A stretch of DNA of 64,000 nucleotides from an uncultured Caulobacter sp. GTDB lineage: Bacteria; Pseudomonadota; Alphaproteobacteria; Caulobacterales; Caulobacteraceae. Below the pieces are notes generated by a model, which had not been told where the DNA came from, ran no database searches, and worked only from the letters and a program-made list of their open reading frames with translations. The stretch is from assembly GCA_913776195.1 (NCBI GenBank), contig CAJYMH010000006.1:62001-126000 (forward strand). Reading direction: 5' to 3'. Shown here one piece after another: positions 10,403 to 20,057 of the stretch; positions within the stretch are counted from its first letter, which is position 1, and every line of letters begins with the position of its first letter. Both the position numbers and the translations under genes were made by a program.

Positions 10403-11658
10403 GCGCCTCCCGGCACCTGCGCCTGTACCGGACGGCGACGGGCCTGTTCGAGCCCGCCGCCCCGCTGCTGCTGCGCGCCCGCGTTTTGCGCGGCAAGGAA
10501 GACCCGGCCCGCTTAAAGGAACGTCTGGGCAGGACGGCCGCCCCCCGCCCGGAAGGCAAGCTGGTCTGGCTGCACGGCGCAAGCGTCGGCGAAGGCCTAT
10601 CCTTGCTGCCGTTGATCGAGGGGCTGCGCAAAGCCCGCCCGGATCTGTCGATCCTGGTCACCTCCGGCACCGTCACCTCGGCCGAGATGCTGCGCCGCCG
10701 GCTGCCCGAGGGCGTCATCCATCAGTACGTGCCGGTGGACGCGCCGAGAGCCGTGGCCCGCTTCCTGGACTATTGGCGTCCTTCGCTCGGCGTGTTTGTC
10801 GAGAGCGAGCTGTGGCCGAACCTGATCACGCTGGCCGATGCGCGTAAGATCCGCCTGGCCCTGGTCTCCGCCCGCGTGACGGAGAAGAGCGCCGCCGGCT
10901 GGCGCAAGGCGCCGGAGATGGCGCGCGAGCTGATCAGCGCCTTCAGCCTGATCCTTTCCCAGGACGACCTGACCGCCGGACGGCTGGCGGAGTTCGGCGC
11001 CAATGACGACGGCCGCCTGAACCTGAAGCTAGTCGGCGCCCCCCTGCCCGTGGACGAGGCCGAGTTGAAGGCTGCAAAGAAGGCGGTGGGCAAGCGCCCC
11101 GTCCTGCTGGCCGCCTCCACGCATCCGGGCGAGGACGAGATCATCCTGACCGCCTTCAAGTCGGTGGGCGGCGACGCCCTGCTAATCCTTGTCCCGCGTC
11201 ATGTGGAGCGGGCTGGCGGCATCGTCGATCTCGCGCGAGAGCGAGGCTTCACCGTCGGAAAGCGCAGCGCCGGCGATTCGCTCGGCGCCGACGCGGTCTA
11301 TGTGGCGGACACGTTGGGTGAGTTAGGCCTGTGGTTCCGCATCGCCCGCGGTGCCTTCATCGGCGGCAGTCTGGTGGAAGGACCGGGCGGCCATAACCCG
11401 GTGGAGCCGGCCCAGCTGGGCTGCCCCGTCATCACCGGCGCCTTCGTGGACAACTGGCGATCGGTCTATTCGCCGCTGGTCAAGAACGGGGTCGCCACCG
11501 TGGTCCGCACGGCCAACGACCTGACCGCCGCCTTCTACGCCCTGCTCAAGGAGCCGAAGATGGCCAAGGCCCGCGCCGAACGCGCCTTGAGCATGATCGG
11601 CGACGAACGCGAGGTGCTGGACGCCGCCGTCCGCCGCCTGGCCATGCAGGTCCCATGA
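10399..11658 (+). CDS. waaA: Kdo transferase (lipid IV-A 3-deoxy-D-manno-octulosonic acid transferase)
   Basis: A 419-residue GT30 enzyme that adds Kdo to lipid IV-A at the cytoplasmic face of the inner membrane. Typical features are an N-terminal amphipathic segment (TGLFEPAAPLLLRAR), WLHGASVGEG (about 55-64) with the catalytic Glu, VESELWPN in the middle and GGHNPVEPAQLG near residue 333. The only start preserving a full N-terminus is TTG 10399 overlapping the CDF stop (TTGA). Its stop overlaps the ATG of lpxK, consistent with co-translation of sequential lipid A steps. Confidence 0.93.
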   Translation: MSASRHLRLYRTATGLFEPAAPLLLRARVLRGKEDPARLKERLGRTAAPRPEGKLVWLHGASVGEGLSLLPLIEGLRKARPDLSILVTSGTVTSAEMLRRRLPEGVIHQYVPVDAPRAVARFLDYWRPSLGVFVESELWPNLITLADARKIRLALVSARVTEKSAAGWRKAPEMARELISAFSLILSQDDLTAGRLAEFGANDDGRLNLKLVGAPLPVDEAELKAAKKAVGKRPVLLAASTHPGEDEIILTAFKSVGGDALLILVPRHVERAGGIVDLARERGFTVGKRSAGDSLGADAVYVADTLGELGLWFRIARGAFIGGSLVEGPGGHNPVEPAQLGCPVITGAFVDNWRSVYSPLVKNGVATVVRTANDLTAAFYALLKEPKMAKARAERALSMIGDEREVLDAAVRRLAMQVP

Positions 11659-12677
11659 AACTGAGCACGCCCCGCTGGTGGTACGTGCGGGACGGCGCGC
11701 CCGCCCCGATCACGCGCGCCCTGCTGACGCCTCTTTCCTGGATCTGGGCCGCCGTCACGGCGAGCAAGATCGCCAAGGCGGTTCCGGTCGATCCTGGCGT
11801 TCCGGTCATCTGCATCGGCAATCTGACGGTGGGTGGGGTCGGCAAGACGCCAGTGGTGCGCGAGATCGTCCGTCTGTTGCACGCCAAGGGGGTCGAGGCC
11901 CACGGCCTGTCGCGCGGCTATGGCGGCAAGCTGGCCGGACCTGTGCAGGTCGATCCCGCCGTTCACAGCGCCGCCGATGTCGGTGACGAGCCGTTGATGC
12001 TGGCGGGCGACATGCCGTTCTGGGTCGCCCGTGACCGTCCGGCCGGTGCGAAGGCGGCGTCCGACGCGGGGGCGAAGGCCGTGGTCATGGATGACGGCCA
12101 CCAGAACCCGTCCGTGCGCAAGACGCTCTCTCTTGTCGTCGTGGATGGAGAGACCCGAAACAGCGAGTGGCCCTTCGGCGACGGGGCCGTGTTCCCCGCC
12201 GGACCGATGCGTGAACCCCTGAAGGCCGGCCTAGCCCGCGCCGATGCGTTGATCGTGCTGCTTCCCGCCGACCTGCCCTCGGCTGATCCGGATCTGCTGA
12301 CCCTATTCGAGGGAAAGCCGGTCTTCATCGCCCGGCTGGAAGCCGCCGCACCGCCGCCGTCCGGGCCGCAGGTCGGCTTCGCCGGCATCGGCAAGCCATG
12401 GAAGGTTGAGCGGTCGCTAGTCGCTGCCGGCTGCGACCTGAAGGACTTCGCGCCCTTCCCCGACCATGGCGCTTATGACGAAACGACGCTGAAAGCCCTG
12501 GCCCGCCGGGCGGAGGACTTCGATGCGGGTCTTGTGACCACCGAAAAGGATTGGGTGCGCCTGCCCCCGTCCTGGCGGGAGCGGATCAAGGCCTGGCCGG
12601 TACGGGCGAGGTTCGAGGACGAGGCGGCGGTCGAGGCGCTGCTGACCGCCGCCCTGCAGTCCTCAATTCACGGCTAG
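11655..12677 (+). CDS. lpxK: tetraacyldisaccharide 4'-kinase
   Basis: A 340-residue lipid A kinase that phosphorylates the 4' position of the disaccharide precursor. The P-loop-like GNLTVGGVGKTP lies near 55-66, followed by LSRGYGGK and VVMDDGHQNPS, both characteristic of LpxK; the C-terminus holds VTTEKDWVRLP. It overlaps waaA by four bases (ATGA). Its TAG shares bases 12674-12677 (CTAG) with the stop of the convergent amidohydrolase, leaving no room for a terminator between them. Confidence 0.95.
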   Translation: MKLSTPRWWYVRDGAPAPITRALLTPLSWIWAAVTASKIAKAVPVDPGVPVICIGNLTVGGVGKTPVVREIVRLLHAKGVEAHGLSRGYGGKLAGPVQVDPAVHSAADVGDEPLMLAGDMPFWVARDRPAGAKAASDAGAKAVVMDDGHQNPSVRKTLSLVVVDGETRNSEWPFGDGAVFPAGPMREPLKAGLARADALIVLLPADLPSADPDLLTLFEGKPVFIARLEAAAPPPSGPQVGFAGIGKPWKVERSLVAAGCDLKDFAPFPDHGAYDETTLKALARRAEDFDAGLVTTEKDWVRLPPSWRERIKAWPVRARFEDEAAVEALLTAALQSSIHG

Positions 12678-13945
12678 TACGACACTCCGCCCTTCATCAC
12701 GAAGGAGACATTCTGCAAGACGGTGACGTCCTTCAGCGGATCGCCCTTCACCGCGATTAGGTCGCCGGCCTTGCCGGGGGTCAGCGAACCGATCTCGTTG
12801 CTCATCTTGAAGTGCGCGGCGGCGTTCACCGTCGCCGTCTGGATCGCTTCAAGCGGGGTCAGGCCCGCCTTCACCAGCAGCGTGAACTCGCCGGCGTTGT
12901 CGCCATGAGCGGAGACTCCGCTGTCGGTGCCGAAGGCGATCTTTACGCCGCCGTTGTGGGCCTTGCGGGCCATGTCCAGCATCTTCGGGCCGGCTTCCAG
13001 CGCCTTGGCGCTCTGGGCCGGGGTGAAGAAATTGTTCGGGCCCGAGGCGATCCGCGCCACGAAGTCGCCGGCCATCAGGGTCGGGACCAGATAGGCGCCG
13101 TTCTTCTTGAACAGGGCGATGGACGCGTCGTCGAGATAGGTGCCGTGCTCGATGGAGTCGCCGCCGGCCTTGAGGAAGGCGTTGATGCCGTCGACGCCGT
13201 GGGCGTGGGCGGTCACTTGGCGACCCATGCGGTGTGCGCTCTCGACGATCGAGGCGAGCTCGTCTTCTTGGAACTGCTGGGCCAGACCCGCGGCGGTGTT
13301 GGACAGCACGCCGCCGGTGGCGGTGATCTTGATGATGTCCGCGCCCTTCCAGACCTGCTCGCGCACAGCGCGGCGGCAGTCCTCGACGCCCGAACAGACC
13401 GACTCCGGACGCAGGACGTGCATCACGTCCTCGTTGAAGCCGTTTACGTCGCCATGGCCGCCATGGACCGACACGGCCGAGCCGGCGGCGATGATGCGCG
13501 GGCCGGGCACGTCGCCGTTGGCGGTGGCCTTGCGAAGAGCAAAGATCGCCTGGTTCTCGCCGCCCAGGTCCGCCACGGTGGTGAAGCCGGCCTTCAGGGT
13601 CTTCTTGGCGTAGCGGGCGCCTACCATGGCCTGCTCGGCGGAGGACTGCGTAACCTCGTCCAGGCGGCTGGTGGGGCCTTGCTGGCTGGTCAGGTGGACG
13701 TGGCTGTCGATCAGGCCCGGCAGGACGAAGCTGTCCTTCAGATCGACGACGGTCCCGGTCCCGGTGAAGCCGTCCTCGATGCGGACCACGCGGCCGTTGT
13801 CGATGACGACCGTCTTGTTGGTCTCGACCTTGCCCGTGGCGGGATCAGCCAGCAGGCGACCAGCCTGGACATAGACGGGCGCGGCGTGCGCGACAGTAAA
13901 GGCGAAGGCCGCGACTGCGGCGCCGGCGGCGAGGATGCGTTTCAT
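12674..13945 (-). CDS. secreted metal-dependent amidohydrolase
   Basis: A 423-residue imidazolonepropionase-like amidohydrolase with a signal peptide (ATG start, AAFAFTVAHAAP, cut near residue 21). The metal site is shown by DSHVHL (HxH), KITATGG for the lysine ligand region, HAHGVDG and SIEHGT for the downstream histidines, and FGTDSGVSAHG for the catalytic Asp. Relatives act as prolidases, organophosphatases or dipeptidases; the substrate is not clear here. It is 7 bp from the phosphotransferase gene transcribed in the same direction. Its stop is shared with lpxK. Confidence 0.85.
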   Translation of the reverse strand: MKRILAAGAAVAAFAFTVAHAAPVYVQAGRLLADPATGKVETNKTVVIDNGRVVRIEDGFTGTGTVVDLKDSFVLPGLIDSHVHLTSQQGPTSRLDEVTQSSAEQAMVGARYAKKTLKAGFTTVADLGGENQAIFALRKATANGDVPGPRIIAAGSAVSVHGGHGDVNGFNEDVMHVLRPESVCSGVEDCRRAVREQVWKGADIIKITATGGVLSNTAAGLAQQFQEDELASIVESAHRMGRQVTAHAHGVDGINAFLKAGGDSIEHGTYLDDASIALFKKNGAYLVPTLMAGDFVARIASGPNNFFTPAQSAKALEAGPKMLDMARKAHNGGVKIAFGTDSGVSAHGDNAGEFTLLVKAGLTPLEAIQTATVNAAAHFKMSNEIGSLTPGKAGDLIAVKGDPLKDVTVLQNVSFVMKGGVSY

Positions 13946-13952
13946 GGGTGGA

Positions 13953-15026
13953 TCAGGCTCCGGCCTTCTGGGCGAAACCCCAGGCGCCGGCGGCGAGCAG
14001 GGGAACGCGGGCTTCCATCAGTTGGGCATGGGCGCTAGCGGCGGTGCCGTCTCGAACCCGGCCGACGATTCCCTGACAGATTCCGGCCAGGCGGAACAGA
14101 TTGTAGGCGAAATACCAGTCAAGCTCCGGCAGGCCGTCCCGGCCGGTCAGCTTGCAGTACTGGTCCACGGCCTCCTGCACGGTCGGGATGCCATAGGCCG
14201 GCAGGTCGGCGATCTCCGCCAAGCCGCCGCGCTGCTCGCCGGGCATGACCCAGCTCATCAGGAAGTAGCTGAAATCGGCCAGGGGATTGCCCAGGGTCGA
14301 CAGCTCCCAGTCCAGCACCGCGATCACCTTCGGCTCGCTGGGATGCAGGATCATGTTGTCGATCCGGTAGTCGCCATGGACGATCGAGGTGGCGTCGTCG
14401 GACGGCGCGGTGGCCGGCAGCCATTCCATCAACTGGTCCATAGCCTTGATAGAGGTGGTCTCCGAGGCCTTGTACTGCTTGGTCCAGCGGTCGATCTGGC
14501 GGGTGAAGTAGTTGCCTGGCTTGCCGTAGTCGCTCAGCCCGATGGCCTGGTAGTCGGTGTTGTGCAGGCGGGCGAGGGTCTCGATCTCGGCCTCGTAGAT
14601 CGCGCGGCGCTGGGGCGGCGAATACTCCGGTAGGGTCCCGTCCCACAGGATGCGCCCCTCCACCATGTCCATCACATAGAACATGGTGCCGATAACGCCC
14701 TCATCCTCACACAGGGCGTAGGCCTTGGCGACCGGGAAGCCCGTCTTGCCGAGAGCCGAGATGACCTTGAACTCTCGGTCCACGGCGTGCGCGCTGGGCA
14801 ACAGCTTGCCCGGCGGCTTGCGGCGCAGGACGTATTTTCGGCCCGGCGTGACCAACTGATAGGTCGGGTTGGACTGGCCGCCCTTGAACTGGCGGACCTC
14901 CAGCGGCCCGGCATAGCCCACGACATTGGCCTTCAGCCAGCGTTCGAGCGCCGCCTCGTCGATGCTGTGACGCTCATCCACCGGCTTGGTGCCGGAGTTG
15001 AGTTCCTGTGCCGACGCCTCGACCAT
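13953..15026 (-). CDS. phosphotransferase family protein (APH/ACAD10-like kinase)
   Basis: A 357-residue aminoglycoside-phosphotransferase fold protein without transmembrane segments. The catalytic loop is IVHGDYRIDNM, followed by the Mg-binding VLDWELSTLGNPL and the ATP-site lysine in YVLRRKPPGK. The N-terminal GGQSNPTY matches the glycine-rich loop of the ACAD10/11-type kinases, which work on 4-hydroxy-acyl-CoA substrates in some organisms. It lies upstream of the amidohydrolase on the same strand and may be cotranscribed. The substrate is an inference. Confidence 0.85.
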   Translation of the reverse strand: MVEASAQELNSGTKPVDERHSIDEAALERWLKANVVGYAGPLEVRQFKGGQSNPTYQLVTPGRKYVLRRKPPGKLLPSAHAVDREFKVISALGKTGFPVAKAYALCEDEGVIGTMFYVMDMVEGRILWDGTLPEYSPPQRRAIYEAEIETLARLHNTDYQAIGLSDYGKPGNYFTRQIDRWTKQYKASETTSIKAMDQLMEWLPATAPSDDATSIVHGDYRIDNMILHPSEPKVIAVLDWELSTLGNPLADFSYFLMSWVMPGEQRGGLAEIADLPAYGIPTVQEAVDQYCKLTGRDGLPELDWYFAYNLFRLAGICQGIVGRVRDGTAASAHAQLMEARVPLLAAGAWGFAQKAGA

Positions 15027-15107
15027 CTTACGCTCCCTGACCGCATTCTTACGCTTGTTTGAAAGCGAGTTTAGCGGCGAGTGCGCGGAGCGCCAGCCCT
15101 GATGGCG

Positions 15108-16385
15108 TCAGGTTCCCTTGGGAAGCGCCCGCCAGCCGATGTCGCTGCGCTGGAAGCCGCCCGGAATCTTTATCGTCCCCACGGCGGCGTAGGCGATGTC
15201 GCGTGCTTCGCTCAGATCGACACCGAGGGCGCAGACATTCAGGACCCGGCCGCCGGAGGTGATCAGGCGCCCATCGGCGTCGCGGTTCGTGCCGGCATGG
15301 AAGACGAAAGCCTCGTCGCCGAAGTCGGCTTCCGCGCCCTCGATCACCGCGCCGGTCTTGGGCGCGTCGGGATAGCCCTCAGCGGCCATGACCACGCAGA
15401 TCGCGGCCTCATCTTTCCACTTCGGCTCAGGCTGCTGGGCCAAGGTCCCAGTGGCGGCGGCCAACAGGTAGGGCACGATGTCCCCGTTCAGGCGCAGCAT
15501 CAGGGTCTGGCACTCCGGATCGCCGAAGCGGGCGTTGTATTCCACCAGCTTGGGGCCGTTCTTGGTCAGCATGAGCCCGGCGTAGAGCACGCCGCGGTAA
15601 GGATTACCCTCCGCCGCCATGCCCGCGACGGTCGGATCAATCAGCTCGCGCTTGGCCTGGGCGATCAACGCCTCGGTCAGGACAGGCGGCGGCGAATAGG
15701 TCCCCATGCCGCCGGTGTTGGGCCCCTTGTCGCCGTCATAGGCGCGCTTGTGGTCCTGGGCCGCGCCGAACAGCACGGCAGTTTCGCCGTCGCACAGGGC
15801 GAATAGGGAGGCCTCCTCCCCGTCCATGAACTCTTCGATCACCACGCGCGCGCCGGCCGTACCGAACCGGCCGCCCAGCATGTCGAGCACGGCGGCGTCG
15901 GCCTCGGCCCGGTCAGCGGCTATGACCACGCCCTTGCCCGCGGCCAGACCGTCGGCCTTGATCACGAAGGGCGCGGACAGCTTGTCGAGGAACGCGCCGG
16001 CGGCCTCAGCCGTCTCGAACACGCCATAGGCGGCGGTCGGCAGGTTGTGACGGGCGCAGAAATCCTTGGTGAAGGCCTTGGACGTCTCAAGCCGGGCCGC
16101 CGCGGCGGTGGCGCCGAAGCAGGGGATCGACAGCTCGGCCAGGCGATCGGCGATTCCCGCCTCCAGCGCCACCTCCGGCCCGACCACGACGAGATCGGCC
16201 TCGATAGAGCGCGCGAGGGCGACCAGCCCCTCCACATCATTGGCCTTCACCGGCCGGGTTTCGCAGACCGCGGCGATGCCCGGATTGCCGGGCGCGGCGA
16301 CGAGGCGCTTCACCAGCGGCGAGGCGGCGATTTTCCAGGCCAGGGCGTGTTCGCGCCCGCCGGAACCGACAAGGAGAATGTTCAT
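15108..16385 (-). CDS. purD: phosphoribosylamine-glycine ligase
   Basis: A 425-residue ATP-grasp enzyme of purine synthesis that makes glycinamide ribonucleotide. It starts MNILLVGSGGREHAL, the classical PurD N-terminus, and carries IKADGLAAGKGV near 145-156, EEFMDGEEAS, and NTGGMGTYSPP. An in-frame start at 16400 is possible, but AAAGG sits seven bases upstream of the ATG at 16385, and that start matches the family. It is divergent from the autotransporter; the 207-bp gap must hold both promoters. Confidence 0.96.
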   Translation of the reverse strand: MNILLVGSGGREHALAWKIAASPLVKRLVAAPGNPGIAAVCETRPVKANDVEGLVALARSIEADLVVVGPEVALEAGIADRLAELSIPCFGATAAAARLETSKAFTKDFCARHNLPTAAYGVFETAEAAGAFLDKLSAPFVIKADGLAAGKGVVIAADRAEADAAVLDMLGGRFGTAGARVVIEEFMDGEEASLFALCDGETAVLFGAAQDHKRAYDGDKGPNTGGMGTYSPPPVLTEALIAQAKRELIDPTVAGMAAEGNPYRGVLYAGLMLTKNGPKLVEYNARFGDPECQTLMLRLNGDIVPYLLAAATGTLAQQPEPKWKDEAAICVVMAAEGYPDAPKTGAVIEGAEADFGDEAFVFHAGTNRDADGRLITSGGRVLNVCALGVDLSEARDIAYAAVGTIKIPGGFQRSDIGWRALPKGT

Positions 16386-16592
16386 GTCCGGGCCTTTCAC
16401 CCGCCCCGCGACCCAGGGTCAAGCGTCCAACCCACGAATAAGGCGCATCGAAGGTGTGGCGCGCTTCAAAACCATGGGTTAGACCGTCACGCAGGCGGGG
16501 GCCCCAATTTCCGTCAGCGGTGGGAAAAGACCGCATTTTCGCCGCAACGGCGCCGGACGTAGTTTCCGGCAATCTGAGGTGTAGTTAGGTCC

Positions 16593-19500
16593 ATGCAGCG
16601 CAAGGTTCTGGTAGCGACAGTCGCCGCCGCCCCCCTTCTGGCTCTGTTCAGCGCCGCACAGGCCGAAACCCAGATCACCACCGAGCGTACGACGCCGGTC
16701 GCCACGGCGACCGTGGCCAACGGCGCGCCGGATTCGGTGAATGTCACGAGCACCGGCTCTATCAAGCTGACGGCGGCCGGCGCGGCCATCACCCAAAACA
16801 GCAGTCACAACGTCGTCAACGCCGGCACGCTGAGCTTTGAGAACGTCAACGACGCCACCGGCATCCTGGTGATCGGAGGCCAGACGGCCAACGTGACCCA
16901 CAGCGGCGCGATCAACGTCCTCGAGACCTATGAGGCCAAGGACGCGGACGGCGATGGCGAGGCCGACGGCGCGTTCGCCGAAGGCGCTCGCCGCTTCGGC
17001 ATCCGCGTCACCGGCCCCGGCGTCATGAACGGCTTTGTGGCCAGCAGCGGCACGATCGCCATCGAGGGCAATGATTCGGCCGGCATCAGCCTCGAGACGG
17101 CGATCGCCGGCTCTCTGAACAGCTCCGGGGCCATTTCGGTCACCGGTTCGCGCAACTACGGCATTCGCGCAGGCGACATCCTTGGTTCGGTCTATGTGGC
17201 CGGCAATGTCTCGGCGCTGGGTGAAGGCTCCGTCGGCGTGGCCCTGGACGGCGACGTGGCCGGTGCGGTCAAGCTGCAGGGCAGCGTCAGCGCGCGCGGC
17301 TATCGCTATACGGTCCGCCCAAGCTTCGCTGAAGACCGGGCGCTGATCGACGCGGACGACATGCTGCAGGGCGGCCCGGCCGTCCGCATCGCCGGCAACG
17401 TCGCTGGAGGCGTGCTGCTCGACATGGCGCCTAATGTGGTCGCCGGCGTCACTGACGGGGACGGCGACGGCATCTCAGACGCCACCGAAACCACCTCCAC
17501 AATCAGCATCCTGGGCTCGGCTCCGGCGTTGGTTGTCGGCTCTGACACCCGCGCCACCAACATCGGCGTTGTCGGAACAGGTGTTTCGGAGTTCGGCGTC
17601 ATCCAGCGCGGCATCGTCACGGCGACCGGCCTGTATGACGGCGTCTCATCGACGGCGGTCCAGTTCGGCGGCGTCAACGGCTTCGCCACCAACATCGCCG
17701 GCGGCGTGGTCAACAGCGGCACCATCGCCTCGGGCGTAGGTGAGACGCCGCAGACGCGCGAGGCGTCGGCCACCGGCATCCTGTTCAAGTCGGGCGCGAC
17801 CACGCCGAAGCTGCTGAACAGCGGTTCGATCCTGGCCACCAACATCACCGAAGGCGCTCACGAAGCCCGCGCCATCGACATCGAGGCTGGCGCGCGCCTT
17901 AACGAACTTTACAACTCCGGCCTGATCACCGCGACCGTGAACGGAGAGAAGGCCAACGCCGTCGCCATCCGCGATCAATCCGGCACGCTGAACACGATCC
18001 ACAATACTGGCCGCATCACCGCATTGGTCGTCCCGACCGACGACGCTGACGATAAGGACGACGCCGACACCGACGCCGCCAACGAAGTCGTCACTGGCCG
18101 CGGCATCGCCATCGACGCCCGCGCCAACACCACGGGCGTGTGGGTGTCGCAGCAAGGCGCGCCCACGACCCCGACCGACACGGACGGCGACGGCGTGGTC
18201 AATCCGATCGCCGACGCTGATGGCGACGGCGTGGCCGATGGCGCCGAGCCCTGGATTCTGGGCGATGTGCTGTTCGGCTCGGGTAATGACCGTCTGGAGC
18301 TCAATAACGGCTCGCTGCAGGGCAACATGTCGTTTGGGGCCGGCGACGACGGCCTCTATCTGGGCGGCGGAGCCACCGCCGTGGGCGAACTGCGCGACAG
18401 CGACGGCCGCCTGACGGTGAACGTCGCCAAAGGCGCCCTGTTCGTCACTAACGCCGAAACGATCAACGCCACCAGCCTGAACATCGGCGCCGGCAGCACC
18501 CTGATCGTCACCGCCGACCCGGCCAAGAACGGCGTCACCCAGTTCGTAGTCGGCTCGGCCACCATCGGCGACGGCGCCAAGATCGGCCTGTCGCTGAAGA
18601 GTTTCCTGCAGGAGCCGGAACGCTACACCGTGATCAAGGCGGGCAGCCTGACGGTGGGCAATCTGGATCAGTCCCTGCTGGCTGAAACGCCCTATCTGTA
18701 CATCACCACCGCCTCGGCCAATCAGGCCGCCGGCGAGGTGTATGTGGACATCCGCCGCCGCACCGCGGCCGAGGCCCAGCTGAGCGGTTCGCGCGCGGCC
18801 GCCTATGACGCCGTCTATAACGCCGTAGGCTCGAACGCTGCTTTGTCCAACGCCTTCCTGGGCAAGAACGATCGCGCCAATTTCCTGGCGATCTACGACC
18901 AGATGCTGCCCGATCAGGGCGAGGCGATGTTCGAGGCGCTGGAGTACGCTAACCAGGCCATCTCCTCCGCCATCGCCATACGTCCCGACCGCGCGGCCGA
19001 GCGCTATGGTCCTGACAGCTTCTGGATCCAAGAGATCAGCAGCCTGGTGCGCCATGAAGGCGAGGGCGGCAGCCTGGGCGCTGACGCTCAGACGTTCGGC
19101 TTCGTCGGCGGCTACGAGAGCATGGGTGAAAAGGGCGGGGCCCTGGGTCTGACCCTCGCCTATATGAACATCGAAGAGCACGACCAGGCGGCCCGCGTGG
19201 GTGAGAACACCACCGCTTCGTTCGTCCAGGGCGGCATCTACGGCCGTAAGGCCATGGGCGGCCTGCTGGTCAGCGCCCGCGGCGGAGTGGGCTACGCCTG
19301 GTTCGATGGCGACCGTCGTCTGATCTCGCCGGAAGACGAGCTGGATATTTCCAACACCGCCAAGTGGAACGGCCTGACGGCTTCGGCCAATGTCAGCGCC
19401 TCCTACGAGGTGAGCGTGGGACGCTACTTCATCCGTCCTGAAACCAGCATCGACTACGTCTATCTCAACGAGGACGAGCGCGAGGAGAAGGGCGGCGGCT

Positions 19501-19847
19501 CCGGCTTCGACCTGATCGTCGATGAGCGAAAGTCCAATCGCCTGAGTGGTGAAGCCGCCTTGGCCCTGGGCGCCCAGTTCGGCCGCGACATCTGGTGGCG
19601 CCCGGAAGTCCGCGTCGGTTACCGCCAGACCATCGCCGGGACCATCGGCGACACCGTGGCCCGTTTCGGCGCAAACGGCACGCCCTTCACCCTGGTGGCC
19701 GCCGACGACAAGGACGGCGCCCTCACCCTGAACCTCGCTCTGCGGGCAGGCACCTCGATGTCCTACCTGGCCATCGAAGGCGGCGCAGAGAAGCGCAAGC
19801 GCTCGCAGCGCTACAATGTCCGCCTCTCCGGGCGGATGATGTTCTAG
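16593..19847 (+). CDS. large autotransporter with acidic repeat elements
   Basis: A 1084-residue type V secretion protein. A signal peptide (about 1-24, ending AAQAE) is followed by a Gly/Ala/Ser/Thr-rich passenger (about 25-800) with repeating short strands such as NSGTI and NAGTL, typical of a beta-helix. Asp-rich DADGDGEADG-type stretches occur near residues 115, 288, 528 and 540 and look like calcium-binding thrombospondin type 3 motifs. The C-terminal 275 residues form the outer-membrane beta-domain and end in an aromatic (RMMF). No protease triad is evident, so adhesion or surface-layer function is possible but not shown. A hairpin terminator follows. Confidence 0.88.
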   Translation: MQRKVLVATVAAAPLLALFSAAQAETQITTERTTPVATATVANGAPDSVNVTSTGSIKLTAAGAAITQNSSHNVVNAGTLSFENVNDATGILVIGGQTANVTHSGAINVLETYEAKDADGDGEADGAFAEGARRFGIRVTGPGVMNGFVASSGTIAIEGNDSAGISLETAIAGSLNSSGAISVTGSRNYGIRAGDILGSVYVAGNVSALGEGSVGVALDGDVAGAVKLQGSVSARGYRYTVRPSFAEDRALIDADDMLQGGPAVRIAGNVAGGVLLDMAPNVVAGVTDGDGDGISDATETTSTISILGSAPALVVGSDTRATNIGVVGTGVSEFGVIQRGIVTATGLYDGVSSTAVQFGGVNGFATNIAGGVVNSGTIASGVGETPQTREASATGILFKSGATTPKLLNSGSILATNITEGAHEARAIDIEAGARLNELYNSGLITATVNGEKANAVAIRDQSGTLNTIHNTGRITALVVPTDDADDKDDADTDAANEVVTGRGIAIDARANTTGVWVSQQGAPTTPTDTDGDGVVNPIADADGDGVADGAEPWILGDVLFGSGNDRLELNNGSLQGNMSFGAGDDGLYLGGGATAVGELRDSDGRLTVNVAKGALFVTNAETINATSLNIGAGSTLIVTADPAKNGVTQFVVGSATIGDGAKIGLSLKSFLQEPERYTVIKAGSLTVGNLDQSLLAETPYLYITTASANQAAGEVYVDIRRRTAAEAQLSGSRAAAYDAVYNAVGSNAALSNAFLGKNDRANFLAIYDQMLPDQGEAMFEALEYANQAISSAIAIRPDRAAERYGPDSFWIQEISSLVRHEGEGGSLGADAQTFGFVGGYESMGEKGGALGLTLAYMNIEEHDQAARVGENTTASFVQGGIYGRKAMGGLLVSARGGVGYAWFDGDRRLISPEDELDISNTAKWNGLTASANVSASYEVSVGRYFIRPETSIDYVYLNEDEREEKGGGSGFDLIVDERKSNRLSGEAALALGAQFGRDIWWRPEVRVGYRQTIAGTIGDTVARFGANGTPFTLVAADDKDGALTLNLALRAGTSMSYLAIEGGAEKRKRSQRYNVRLSGRMMF

Positions 19848-19876
19848 GCGAGCGGCTCAAACGATCACGGCTTTTG

Positions 19877-19908
19877 GGGCCGCGCTTCGAAAGAGGTGCG
19901 GCCCTTTT
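19877..19908 (+). terminator. rho-independent terminator after the autotransporter
   Basis: GGGCCGC (19877-19883) pairs perfectly with GCGGCCC (19898-19904), and TTTT follows directly. It begins 30 bp after the autotransporter stop. Confidence 0.8.
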
Positions 19909-20057
19909 GCTGCGAGCTTTTCTAATGCCCGCCGCAGATGTCATTCCTAGCGCAGCGCTCGAATTTGAACTTCCCTGCGCGAAAGAGACCTGGCGCTAGA
20001 ACAACGTTTCGGCAAATTGAAGCTGAGCTATCGGCGCGCCCGGCGAGGAGCACTAGC

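Noticed and set aside
9392-10582. 396-codon minus-strand open frame over the CDF gene
   Set aside because: Antisense to the His-rich repeat and CDF motifs; no known family.
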